This document shows, piece after piece, positions 36,657 through 45,280 of a stretch of DNA of 64,000 nt. This DNA is from Xanthobacteraceae bacterium (GTDB lineage Bacteria; Pseudomonadota; Alphaproteobacteria; Rhizobiales; Xanthobacteraceae): positions 1-64,000 of the forward strand of contig JARLJA010000088.1 of the NCBI GenBank assembly GCA_031291445.1, written 5' to 3'. The notes under the pieces were generated by a model, which was given only the letters and a program-made list of their open reading frames with translations, had not been told where the DNA came from and did not search any database. The number at the start of each line of letters is the position of its first letter. Within the stretch, counting starts at the first letter, position 1. A program made the translations under genes and the position numbers.

Positions 36657-37847
36657 ATGACAATGACAGCCGTGATGGGAACCGGCCGCGCGCCGACCGA
36701 CCTGATGTCGGACACGATCGCCGACGTCGAGGTCTTCGACAGCCTCGGCGCCGCCGCGGCGGTCTGGCGCGGCATGGAAACGCCGGACCATCGCCTCACC
36801 CCGTTTCAGGGCTTCGATTTCATCTCCGCCTGGCACAGCCATATCGGCCTGCGCGAGGGCGTACGGCCGTTCATCGTCGTTGCCTGCGACGCACGGCGCC
36901 GGCCGCTGATGCTCCTGCCCCTCTGCACTGCAAACGAAGGCGGCGTGCGGGTCGCCCGCTTCTTCGGCGGCAAGCACGCCACCTTCAACATGGCGCTGAT
37001 GGCGCGGGATTTCGCGGCGGACGCCGGGAAGCCTGATGTCGAGACCCTGATGGACCTGCTGCGCCGGCATCCCGACCGGCCCGACCTCATGGCGCTCGAC
37101 CGCCAGCCGCTGCGCTGGCGCGACGTCGCCAATCCGCTGGCGCTGTTGCCGATGCAGCCCTCCGTCAACGGCTGCCCGCTGCTGACGCTGACGCCGGGCG
37201 CGCCGCCGACCGAGCGCATCAGCAAATCGTTTCGGCAACGCCTGAGGGGCAAGGAACGCAAATACGCCAGCCTGCCGGGCTACCGTTACGTGCTGGCGCA
37301 GAGCGACGCCGAGATCGCCCACGTCCTCGACGCCTTCTTCAGTCTCAAGCCGCAGCGCATGGCGGCGGCCGGGCTGCCCAACGTGTTCGCCGATCCCGGC
37401 ACCCGCGAATTCGTGGTCGAGGCCTGCCTCGCCCGCCGGCCCGACGGCGGCCGCGTGATCGAGATCCACGCCCTGCAATGCGACGACGAGGTGATCGCGA
37501 TCTTCGCCGGCGTCGCCGACGGCCATCGCTTCTCGATGATGTTCAACACCTACACCCTATCGGAAAACGCCAGATACAGCCCCGGCCTGATCCTGCTGCG
37601 CCACATCATCGACAGCTACGCCGAGCGCGGCTACACCGCCATCGACCTCGGGATCGGGTCCGACGAGTACAAGCGGCTGTTCTGCAAGGACGACGAGGCG
37701 ATCTTCGACAGCTTCCTGCCGCTCACGGCCAAAGGCAGCCTCGCGGCGCTGGGCCTCTCCGGCCTCGCCCACGCCAAGCGCTTCGTCAAGCGCAGCCCTG
37801 CGCTCGCCCAGATGGCCCAGGCCCTGCGCGGCGCGCTGCACGGGTAG
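36657..37847 (+). CDS. GNAT-like (BioF2/CelD, Acetyltransf_6) protein
   Basis: 396 residues from ATG at 36657, preceded by AGGA at seven bases; an upstream ATG at 36630 has weaker support. The layout is of the tandem-GNAT CelD/BioF2 type: a first half with LMLLPLCTANEGG, and a second half with SFRQRLRGKERKYASL, FFSLKPQRMA and the conserved YAERGYTAIDLGIGSDEYKR. Members are often found in exopolysaccharide clusters and probably acylate sugars. It is cytoplasmic. It is divergent from the deacetylase-like gene. Confidence 0.8.
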   Translation: MTMTAVMGTGRAPTDLMSDTIADVEVFDSLGAAAAVWRGMETPDHRLTPFQGFDFISAWHSHIGLREGVRPFIVVACDARRRPLMLLPLCTANEGGVRVARFFGGKHATFNMALMARDFAADAGKPDVETLMDLLRRHPDRPDLMALDRQPLRWRDVANPLALLPMQPSVNGCPLLTLTPGAPPTERISKSFRQRLRGKERKYASLPGYRYVLAQSDAEIAHVLDAFFSLKPQRMAAAGLPNVFADPGTREFVVEACLARRPDGGRVIEIHALQCDDEVIAIFAGVADGHRFSMMFNTYTLSENARYSPGLILLRHIIDSYAERGYTAIDLGIGSDEYKRLFCKDDEAIFDSFLPLTAKGSLAALGLSGLAHAKRFVKRSPALAQMAQALRGALHG

Positions 37848-38089
37848 CGGCGAGACGAACTGGACTAAACCAGATCCGTCGCCACTGAACCAACTCCGCC
37901 ATCCTGAGAGCTTGTGTCACGAACGCGCCTCGAAGGATGACGCTCCGAGACGCGCCGATTGCGCTGCTTCTTCCGTCGTTCATCCTCAAGGTGAGGAGGC
38001 GCTCTTGCGCCGTCTCGAACCATGAGGCCAAGGCAAATCCCGCGGGTGGCCTCATCCTTCGAGACGCCCGCCAGAGGCGGGCTCCTCAG
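37848..38089. repeat. Intergenic repeat cluster split by the IS element
   Basis: Two inverted copies of a CTCATCCTTCGAGACG-type repeat are present: one at 37981-38029 (CATCCTCAAGGTGAGGAGG ... CATGAGGCC) and one at 38049-38089 in opposite orientation (GGCCTCATCCTTCGAGACG ... GGCTCCTCAG). The second is interrupted after CTCCTCAG, and AGGATGAGG continues on the far side of the IS at 39672, so the element inserted within it. No gene is present. Confidence 0.75.
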
Positions 38090-38190
38090 ACTGTATGTCC
38101 CCCTTCCGATGTGGAGGCGACTCACCCTCGATGCGCTTGCGAGGGTTGCCCGGATGGGCCGGGCAGAGCCTCACGCAAGGAGGGCGAGTC

Positions 38191-39321
38191 ATGGGCAATC
38201 ATAGCGAAGCTTTCGTGGGTTTCGATACGTCGAAGTTGCGGAATGCGGTTGCAATCGCGGATGCCGGGCGGGGTGGCGAGGTTCGATTCCTTGGGGAGAT
38301 CGAGAACAAGCCTGCGGCCACGACGAAGCTCGTGCGCAAGTTGGCCGGCAAATACCAGCGGCTAACGTTCTGCTACGAGGCGGGGCCGACCGGCTACGGG
38401 CTGCATCGGCAGATCAAGGGGCTCGGCTTCGAATGCATGGTGGTCGCGCCTTCGCTCATCCCCAAGCGACGAGGCGACAAGGTGAAGACCAACCGACGCG
38501 ATGCGATCAGCCTCGCAAAGCTGCTGCGTGCCGACGAGCTCACCCCGGTCTGGGTTCCGGACGGACATCACGAGGCGATCCGGGATCTGACGCGGGCTCG
38601 CGAGACCACGATGCTGGACTTGCGCACGAAGCGCCAGCAAGTTTCGGCCTTTCTGCTGCGGCTGGGGAGGCCTTATCCCGAGGGCAAGAAGACCTGGACC
38701 AAGGCCCATATCAGCTGGATCGCGAACCAGAAGCTCGAGCACCCGCAGCAGCGCCTTGTGCTGGAAGAGACGATGCTGGCGCTCCGTCAGGCACAGGAGC
38801 GCCTCGAACGGCTGGAGCAGGCCATCGCCGCAACCGTTCCGGACTGGTCGCTGGCAGGCCTGGTCACCGCCTTGATGGCCATGCGCGGCCTGGATCTGAT
38901 TTCGGCGGCGACGTTGCTGGCCGAGATCGGCGATCTCTCCCGCTTCCAAACGCCGCTCGAGTTGATGGCCTATCTCGGGCTGGTGCCTTCCGAGCAGTCG
39001 ACCGGTGACGAGGTCCGGCGCGGACCGATCACCAAAGCCGGTAACCGACGCGCCCGGCGCATGTTGGTGGAGTGCTCCTGGAGCTATCAGCATCCGCCGC
39101 GGGTGGGCCATGCCAAGCAACCGAAGGTCGATGCGGCGCCGCCCGCGGTTCGCGAGATCGCCTGGAAGGCACAGTGCCGACTGTACCGGCGCTATCGAGC
39201 ACTGATCAGGAAAGGCAAGCTCAAGACTGTCGCCATCGTCGCGATCGCGCGCGAACTCGCCGGCTTCATCTGGGCTGTCGGTCGCGCCACAACGGCCCGT
39301 GCCGCAACCAGTCCCGCTTGA
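38191..39321 (+). CDS. IS110-family transposase
   Basis: 376 residues from ATG at 38191, with a strong ribosome site (CAAGGAGGGCGAGTC). The DEDD RuvC-like N-terminal domain has Asp12 in FVGFDTSK, a Glu in FCYEAGPTGYGL and KTNRRDAISLAKLLRADELT. The C-terminal Transposase_20 region has MRGLDLISAATLLAEIGDL and the serine region PSEQSTGDEVRRGPITKAG. Both halves are complete, so the element could be active. IS110 recombinases use an RNA guide to choose the target. Confidence 0.95.
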   Translation: MGNHSEAFVGFDTSKLRNAVAIADAGRGGEVRFLGEIENKPAATTKLVRKLAGKYQRLTFCYEAGPTGYGLHRQIKGLGFECMVVAPSLIPKRRGDKVKTNRRDAISLAKLLRADELTPVWVPDGHHEAIRDLTRARETTMLDLRTKRQQVSAFLLRLGRPYPEGKKTWTKAHISWIANQKLEHPQQRLVLEETMLALRQAQERLERLEQAIAATVPDWSLAGLVTALMAMRGLDLISAATLLAEIGDLSRFQTPLELMAYLGLVPSEQSTGDEVRRGPITKAGNRRARRMLVECSWSYQHPPRVGHAKQPKVDAAPPAVREIAWKAQCRLYRRYRALIRKGKLKTVAIVAIARELAGFIWAVGRATTARAATSPA

Positions 39322-39672
39322 GAACTTGCAGGGGCCAGCCAAGCGGCAAGGCAGTGCGCTAACCAGGGAGGCTCTGCGCCGGGGGCAATCCGGCAAAGAA
39401 AGCAATAGAATCTCGTGCAACGGCGGGAGCGGAGCCGCGGCAAGGGGAATTCTCGATCATCCTGTGTGGCCGATCGAAAGATCGACGCCCGACCTCAGAC
39501 CGGGACAGCCCCAGACGAACCTACGGACATGCGTGAACCCGCGAATAAGAGCTTGTTGACCGACGTCTCAGGGTTCCGCTTCCACCATTGCACGATCTCC
39601 ACCACCCACATTCCTCCCGGAAACTCCGGGAGACCCTTCGCCATGCTCTTCGTCTTGACTTGGGACATAAGA
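39322..39672 (+). ncRNA. Candidate bridge (seek) RNA in the right end of the IS
   Basis: The 350-base non-coding 3' part of an IS1111-like element is where its guide RNA is encoded in known cases. In it, a stem TCGATC (39453-39458)/GATCGA (39472-39477) carries a loop with ATCCTG. TCATCCTG (39457-39464) is the exact complement of CAGGATGA, the sequence recreated at the insertion junction. Further on, GGACATGC (39525-39532) can pair with GTATGTCC of the left end with one G-U pair. Both are short matches found by eye; RNA boundaries are not determined. Confidence 0.45.
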
Positions 39673-39938
39673 GGATGAGGAACGGGAATCGAGGCCCCGG
39701 ATAGCTGACCCGGCATCCTGAGGTGCACGCACATCGCCGCCCGCTTCGATGGCCGCCTGAGCCGCACCAGCGCGCCGTTGGCAAGCCTGCCTTCCCACTT
39801 CCACTCGAGGCAACCGAGGACCTACTCAATTATTGGTCGTACCGCCGCGAATTGTCACGCGAACGTATCGTCGCTGTCACAATTCTTGCCGATGGTAAAT
39901 AGGTTGTTAACCTGCCGAGTTTCGTCCTGGAAGTATCG
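39673..39938. other. Intergenic region downstream of the IS element
   Basis: 266 bases between the IS and the HlyD remnant with no supported gene. The start completes the interrupted repeat (GGATGAGG), a further CATCCTGAG-type fragment occurs at about 39714, and the last 100 bases are less GC-rich (GGTAAATAGGTTGTTAACC) and could contain a promoter. Confidence 0.45.
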
Positions 39939-40598
39939 ATGAACGTTTCGTCAGCGGAGTCTGCGGCCCCTCCGTATTCCGCTCCCCCGCCCCTGCTGTC
40001 GCTGTCGCGTTTCGTCGCTACCGCTTGGCCCGATGGCACACCGCAACCGGCCCCGCCGAGGCACGATCCGGCGGCACAGCCCCGCCGAACCGTCAAGGAC
40101 GATGGCAAGGCACCCCAGGCAAACCCCGAACCAGGCCGCACCGTGAATTCGTGCGGCACCACGTCATCATCGGTCCCCGCCTCCTCCGGCGTCGAGATCG
40201 AGGCCATGGTGGTCACCAACGACATCGGCTTCGTCCACGACGGCGATCCGGCCGAGATCGAGATCGACACCTTCAACTTCACCCGCTACGGCCTGCTGCA
40301 CGGCCACGTCATCGCCGTGTCCCACGACGCCATCGTCCGCGACAAGGGGGCGAGCGACGCTTCCAACCAGAAGACGTCGAGCCAGGCCGCGCAAACCAGT
40401 GAACCGCCGGGGCAGCAGCTGCTCCACGCCGCCCGCGTCGCGCTGGACCAGACCTCCATGCAGGTGGAAGATCGCATGGTCGACCTCTCGCCCGGCATGG
40501 CGGTGACGGTGGAGATCAAGACCGGGCGCCGGCGGATCATCGAGTATCTATTGTCGCCGCTGCTGCGGTACAGGCAGGAGAGTTTGAGGGAGAGATGA
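39939..40598 (+). pseudogene. Remnant of a type I secretion membrane-fusion protein (HlyD family)
   Basis: 219 codons, but only the last about 137 resemble HlyD: VEIEAMVVTNDIGFVHDG, FNFTRYGLLHGHVIAVSHDA, and the characteristic ending MVDLSPGMAVTVEIKTGRRR then YLLSPLLRYRQESLRER. A full HlyD protein is about 450 residues; the membrane segment and the long coiled coil are missing, and the first 80 codons (Pro-rich) do not match any expected HlyD part. No ABC transporter is adjacent. It therefore looks like a truncated remnant, perhaps linked to the nearby IS insertion. Its stop overlaps the next ATG (ATGA). Confidence 0.75.
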
Positions 40599-41392
40599 GG
40601 GACGACACAAGCGCGCCAAGACGCTGGACGGTCCCGATACGTCTTGCGATCGCTGCGTTGGCCATCCTGGCGGCAACGCGGAGCGACACGGTCAGGGCTC
40701 AGCAGTGGGCTCAGTCGCGCCCGAGCGACATCTATCGGGACGGCGTTCGCTACCGCGACGTGCAGTTCGGAGACACGACCTACCGCCTTCCAGTCAGCAA
40801 GTACATGATTGGGATTACGCCTTACGACAAAGAGCGCAACCACGCGGCCTTCACCTTTGACGCTATTCTGCCCGACGTCACTCCAGCCTCGGACGATCCC
40901 GAAGAAGTTGCAAAGTGGGGCAAGGGGAAGGGATGGTTTCGTCAGATACACGGCCTCATCGAATACGGCCGCAACTTCATCACGCAAGAGCGGATGGCAG
41001 AGGAGGCCTTTAAGTACTCGCAAAGCTTGAAAGCGCTGAGGGACGCCGGCACGAAAAAGCATCAGGAATTGCTCGCCGATCTGAAATATCTCGATCCGAA
41101 CGTCTATACGACCTTGGCAAACGGATGCAGAAGGTATGAAGGCGAAGCGTTGGCCGGCAATATCTTTCAGGTTTGCGGGAGCGGCGACGATGACAACATG
41201 CTCGTCGTGGAATGTAGGACAGGAAATGCACACTTTCGCGTTCCGTCACCGTCCTGCGAGGTGATGATCAATGTAGCTGACAACACGCAACTTACGTATT
41301 TCTACGGCTACGACTACTTCGAACGAGCGCAGGACATCCATCGCAAGGTGGTCGCCTTGATCAAGTCATTCCGCATCGACGCAAAACCGTAA
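40595..41392 (+). CDS. Exported protein of unknown function
   Basis: 265 residues. Residues 14-35 look like a signal peptide (VPIRLAIAALAILAATRSDTVRA). The mature part includes YRLPVSKYMIGITPYDKERN and a Cys-containing stretch (CRRYEGEALAGNIFQVCGSG, later ECRTGNAHFRVPSPSCE) that could form disulfides in the periplasm. No family was recognised. The start overlaps the HlyD remnant's stop by ATGA, so it was once in the same operon as a type I secretion protein. Base composition is lower in GC than the surrounding genes, suggesting transfer. Confidence 0.7.
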   Translation: MRDDTSAPRRWTVPIRLAIAALAILAATRSDTVRAQQWAQSRPSDIYRDGVRYRDVQFGDTTYRLPVSKYMIGITPYDKERNHAAFTFDAILPDVTPASDDPEEVAKWGKGKGWFRQIHGLIEYGRNFITQERMAEEAFKYSQSLKALRDAGTKKHQELLADLKYLDPNVYTTLANGCRRYEGEALAGNIFQVCGSGDDDNMLVVECRTGNAHFRVPSPSCEVMINVADNTQLTYFYGYDYFERAQDIHRKVVALIKSFRIDAKP

Positions 41393-41418
41393 ATCAAGCA
41401 ATTAGCCCCGAAGGAGAC

Positions 41419-41997
41419 ATGATCTTGGCAGGATATTCGCAGGCCCAAATCAACATACTGCAAGGCTACATCAAGGCCGCACAAGACGCGCTTGCGCAAA
41501 ATGACACGGAAGGCGCGCTCAATTCTCTCAATCAGTATTACAGTAGTCAGACTGCGACGCGTGGTTACGCCAGCGACGCGCTGCAGGTCATCAACAATCA
41601 GGGCCTGTTCGGCGTTACCGCCAATAACGATGTCAGCAACGCCATCGGTGCGACCCGATACCAGCAAATTCGCCCGCAGTTGATGGTAAGCTTGGCTACT
41701 GCTGATCTTAATACGATCATCAGCAATGATGGCGGGATTCCCACCGAGAACCAGATCAATAATTATCATTTTCTGATCTACCCGGATTTCGATATCCCCA
41801 CGACAGCCTTCGGCGGTGCCGCGGACGCGGCCTTGGGGCGCGACTGGTCGCTAGGGACATTCACCGCGGCGGAATTGGACGCCAACCCGCTAGACAATAG
41901 TTTCGCACAGAATTTTACAGGGGATTCCGGGGACACCTTACCCATCGCTCGCGCATCGTCCGCCGAGGGCAACGACAATCGAAATGCGTCGTTGTGA
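41419..41997 (+). CDS. Unknown protein, possible type I secretion substrate
   Basis: 192 residues, with an excellent ribosome site (AAGGAG) before ATG 41419. It has no signal peptide and no cysteine. The N-terminal half is helical and polar (AQINILQGYIKAAQDALAQN, then LNQYYSSQTATRGYASDAL), the C-terminal half Asp/Gly/Ala-rich and acidic (FDIPTTAFGGAADAALG, ELDANPLDNSFAQN). Lack of Sec signal, acidic tail and neighbouring HlyD remnant fit a secreted protein of the type I route, but clear RTX nonapeptides are absent. Composition differs from nearby core genes. No family recognised. Confidence 0.6.
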   Translation: MILAGYSQAQINILQGYIKAAQDALAQNDTEGALNSLNQYYSSQTATRGYASDALQVINNQGLFGVTANNDVSNAIGATRYQQIRPQLMVSLATADLNTIISNDGGIPTENQINNYHFLIYPDFDIPTTAFGGAADAALGRDWSLGTFTAAELDANPLDNSFAQNFTGDSGDTLPIARASSAEGNDNRNASL

Positions 41998-42093
41998 TGC
42001 GCGGCTTCGGTCACCGCGCCAGGCAGACTGCGATCGCCGTGCATGACGCGTTCTTCATGAGCGACCTGAACCGGTTGCTGGCGTTTCAGACTC

Positions 42094-44442
42094 TCACGCC
42101 GCCGCGACTTGCGGGCCCGCCTCCGCCGCGACCGGATCGGCCGGCCCGCTCAGCATGGTGACGCCGAGGAAGCCGGTGGCGCGCAGCTGCACGGCCATCA
42201 GCTCGCGGGCGTCGGCGGTCATGGTGGGATCCGGAATCACCACCGCGTGGGCCTTGCTCGACAGCAGCGACGCCGGCAGGTCGGCGGCGGTGCCGGCATC
42301 CAGCACGACGTGGTCATAGGCCTGCAGCAGCGCATCGATGGCGAGCGCGAGCCGCGGCGACTGCAGCACCGAGCGGTCCTTCGACGCCCGCCCCGCCCCC
42401 ACCAGGTGAACCTGCGACAGCCGGTCCCTGGAAATGATCTGGCCGAAGCTCGCGGTGCCGAGCATCAGGTCGGACAGGCCCGGCGCCATTGGATCGTTGG
42501 AGATCGCGCCCACGGTGGGCGAGGAGATCGACAACTCCACCAGCACCACCCGGGCGCCGCGCGACAGCAGCCGCGCCAGGGTCAGCGCCGTCAGCGTCAC
42601 CGATTCCTCCTGGCCGACGCCGATCAGGGTGATCTTGCGGGCGCGGTCGCCGGCGGCGCGCAGTTCGGCGGCCACCGCCTCGATCTCAGAAACCGACGCG
42701 GCGAGCGCGGGATGGTTGACCGGCGGCGTCGGCACCGGTGCCGCCGGCTCAGGCGGCGCCACGGCGACGGCCGGCGCGGGTACCACCGTCGGAGCGGCGA
42801 CCGGTGCGGGCGCGACAGGCGCAGCGACGGCCGGCGCCTCCGCGGGGGCGACCATCTGGGCTGTCCCCAGCACCGGCTCGCGCCGCGGCCGCACCACCCG
42901 CGCCAGAGCGCGCGGCGCGGTGACGCGCAGCAGTTCGCGGCTGGCGATGAAGCCCGCTGAGACCATCAGCGTCGCCAGGGTGACGATCAGCACGATCGGC
43001 AGCTTCTTGGGAAACGCCGGCACGTTGGTGACGATGGCGCGGGAGATGATGCGGGCGTCCGACGGCACGGTGTCGATCGATTCCCGCGCGCTGGCCTCGC
43101 GATACTTGGCGAGATAGGATTCCAGCAGGTCGCGCTGCGCCTTGGCCTCGCGCTCCAGCGCCCGCAGCTGCACGTCCTGGCCGTTGTTCGAGGTGGCCTG
43201 GCGCTTCAGCTGCTCGAGGCTGGCGCTGAGGCTTTCCTCGCGGGCGCCGGAAATCCGCGCGTCGTTCTCCAGCGACCGGGAGATCTTGCTGGCCTCGTCG
43301 CGCAGCTGGCGATCGAGGTCGGCGATCTGGGCCTTGAGCTCCTTGATTCGGGGATGACCGCCCAAAAGCGTCGACGACTGCTCCGCGAGTTGCGCCTGCA
43401 GGGTGATGCGCTGCTCGGTGAGACGCCGCACCAGTTCCGAATTGAGAACGTCGGAGGCCTCGATCGGCTTGCCGCTCTGGAGCATTTCGCGGATCAGCCG
43501 GGCCTTGGATACGGCGTCGGACTTCTGCGCCCGCGCGTTGGTGAGCTGGGTGTTGATCTCGCCGAGCTGCTGGGCCGACAGCGTGGTGTTGTTGGTGCCG
43601 ACGAACAGGTTGGACTTCGAGCGGAATTCCTCGACCCGCGATTCCGCGTCGGCGACCTTCTTGCGAAGGCCGTCGATTTCGCCCGACAGCCACTGCCCCG
43701 CCGAACGGGCCTGGTCCTGCTTGGCCGACTGCTGGAGCACGAGATAGCCTTCGGCGATCGCGTTGGCGACCCGCGCCGCGAGTTCGGAATCCTGGGACTG
43801 GAATTCGATGACGATGACCCGCGACTTGTCGACGGCATAGGCCGCGAGCCTCTCATAGTAGGCGTCGAGCACGCGCTCCTCGGGCGTCAGCCGGAACGGA
43901 TCGCGCACGATGCCGACCAGCGCGAGCAACGACCGCAGCGGCGACACGCCGCGCAGCACCGGATCAAACTCGGGACGTTCGGCGAGCTTGTTCCTGGCGA
44001 TCACGTCGCGGGCGAGATCGCGCGACAGCACCAGCTGGACCTGGCTCGCGACGGCTTCGGTGTCGACCGTGCCGCGGTCCTCGGCGCGGTCGGCGTTGGG
44101 ACGCAGGAAGATGTTTTCCCGCCCGTCGATCAGGATCCGCGCTTCGGACTTGTAGCGCGGCGTCACCAGATTGACTGCGATGATCGCGAGCGCCGCCGCC
44201 ACCAGCGTCGGCGCCACCACCCACATCCGGTGTTCGACCAGCGCCCGCCCGACCGCCCGCAGATCCAGGGCACCGGCGTCATCGCCCTCGTCCCCTTCGC
44301 CCATGCCCTGAGAGGGAGGGACGTCGGTCTCCGCCGGCGCCAACGCGGCACTCGTCGGGTCCGACCCAACCGGCTCCGAAACCTGAACCGCCGCAACCGC
44401 ACCGCTTACCGGACGACGCCAGAACGCCACACGCATGGCCAA
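42094..44442 (-). CDS. Exopolysaccharide chain-length/tyrosine-kinase-like protein (Wzc/GumC type) with degenerate P-loop
   Basis: 782 residues. A first membrane segment (about 74-92) follows a cytoplasmic N-terminus; then a Wzz-type periplasmic region with long coiled coils (about 235-455), and a second segment near 485-505. After a Pro/Ala-rich linker comes a BY-kinase-like domain. In active BY-kinases Walker A is GxGKST and Walker A' LIDADLR; here they read LIGVGQEESVTLTALTLA and VELSISS, and no Tyr cluster ends the protein. The kinase part is thus probably inactive and only structural. It is divergent from the Wza-like gene and heads the EPS locus. Confidence 0.85.
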   Translation of the reverse strand: MAMRVAFWRRPVSGAVAAVQVSEPVGSDPTSAALAPAETDVPPSQGMGEGDEGDDAGALDLRAVGRALVEHRMWVVAPTLVAAALAIIAVNLVTPRYKSEARILIDGRENIFLRPNADRAEDRGTVDTEAVASQVQLVLSRDLARDVIARNKLAERPEFDPVLRGVSPLRSLLALVGIVRDPFRLTPEERVLDAYYERLAAYAVDKSRVIVIEFQSQDSELAARVANAIAEGYLVLQQSAKQDQARSAGQWLSGEIDGLRKKVADAESRVEEFRSKSNLFVGTNNTTLSAQQLGEINTQLTNARAQKSDAVSKARLIREMLQSGKPIEASDVLNSELVRRLTEQRITLQAQLAEQSSTLLGGHPRIKELKAQIADLDRQLRDEASKISRSLENDARISGAREESLSASLEQLKRQATSNNGQDVQLRALEREAKAQRDLLESYLAKYREASARESIDTVPSDARIISRAIVTNVPAFPKKLPIVLIVTLATLMVSAGFIASRELLRVTAPRALARVVRPRREPVLGTAQMVAPAEAPAVAAPVAPAPVAAPTVVPAPAVAVAPPEPAAPVPTPPVNHPALAASVSEIEAVAAELRAAGDRARKITLIGVGQEESVTLTALTLARLLSRGARVVLVELSISSPTVGAISNDPMAPGLSDLMLGTASFGQIISRDRLSQVHLVGAGRASKDRSVLQSPRLALAIDALLQAYDHVVLDAGTAADLPASLLSSKAHAVVIPDPTMTADARELMAVQLRATGFLGVTMLSGPADPVAAEAGPQVAAA

Positions 44443-44627
44443 CTCCCTACTCGCCCCTCACCCGTGGGGACTCGCACTCCGATGCCGCGATTACAGTCCA
44501 TTAAGGTTGCCGCGGCGTTAATCGAGCGGCGCGCCGGCGCCGGATTTACCGGCCGATGCCGCGCGGTCATTTTTTATTAACCATGAAAGCCGTTAATCGG
44601 GCGGTCGTTTTCAGGATGGATTCCGTT

Positions 44628-45278
44628 ATGCGGGGCGCCCGCGCCATTTCGTTTCGTCTCTGTGGCCTGCTGCTCGCGGTTGCATTGTCGGGCTGCATGA
44701 CCCTGCCGGCGCCGGTGGCGACGTCCGGCCCACCGCTGCGCGCCGATCTCGACCAGGCCGCCTATGGCGCCGTCGCGTCGGCGCAGGCGTCGGTGACGCC
44801 GGTGGCCTATGCCAGCGAGGCGCCCTACCGGCTCGATGCCGGCGACCGCCTGCGCGTCGTGGTGTTCGGCCAGGACGGCCTCACCAATTCCTATGCGGTC
44901 GATGCCGGCGGATCCATCACCATGCCGCTGATCGGCGCGGTCAAGGCCCGCGGGTTGACCCCGGCCGCGCTGGCCCAGGCCATCACCGCCAGGCTGCGCG
45001 GCGGCTATATCCGCGAGCCCTATGTCGCCGTCGAGGTCGAGGCCTACCGGCCGTTCTTCATTCTCGGCGAGGTCGCCGCGCCCGGCCAATACCCCTATGT
45101 GCCCAACATGACGGTGGAGAGCGCGGTGGCGATCGCCGGCGGCTTCACCCCGCGGGCACAGAAGGCCGCCGTCGACCTCACCCGCACCGAGGCCTCCGGC
45201 CCGCTCCGCGCCAGCGTGCCGCTCGGCACGCCGCTGCGTCCCGGCGACACCGTCGTCGTCACCGAGCGCTGGTTCTGA
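44628..45278 (+). CDS. Polysaccharide export lipoprotein (Wza-like)
   Basis: 216 residues from ATG 44628, chosen because GGATGGA lies seven bases upstream and it gives a normal lipoprotein signal; ATGs at 44583 and 44616 are possible. The lipobox is LSGC at residue 23. The Poly_export (BexD/CtrA/Wza) domain reads YRLDAGDRLRVVVFGQDGLT, DAGGSITMPLIGAVKARGLT and YVAVEVEAYRPFFILGEVAAPG, followed by an SLBB-type strand region. It forms the outer-membrane side of the export channel. It is followed 2 bases later by the GT4 gene, so it is part of an operon. Confidence 0.88.
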   Translation: MRGARAISFRLCGLLLAVALSGCMTLPAPVATSGPPLRADLDQAAYGAVASAQASVTPVAYASEAPYRLDAGDRLRVVVFGQDGLTNSYAVDAGGSITMPLIGAVKARGLTPAALAQAITARLRGGYIREPYVAVEVEAYRPFFILGEVAAPGQYPYVPNMTVESAVAIAGGFTPRAQKAAVDLTRTEASGPLRASVPLGTPLRPGDTVVVTERWF

Positions 45279-45280
45279 CA

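Larger units (their letters stand above)
38090..39672 (+). mobile_element. IS110-family (IS1111-like) insertion sequence
   Basis: About 1.58 kb with one transposase gene. The left end reads CTGTATGTCCC and the right end GGGACATAAG, so TATGTCCC (38094-38101) and GGGACATA (39662-39669) are an 8-base, slightly subterminal inverted repeat. The non-coding 5' part is only about 100 bases; the 3' part is about 350. No target duplication is evident, as usual for IS110. Joining the flanks restores the repeat CTCCTCAG-GATGAGG. The exact ends could be off by one or two bases. Confidence 0.75.

Noticed and set aside
39939-40180. Intact N-terminal half of HlyD in another frame
   Set aside because: All three frames were read; only a short HVII stretch next to the junction could be HlyD-like and no coiled-coil or membrane segment is present.
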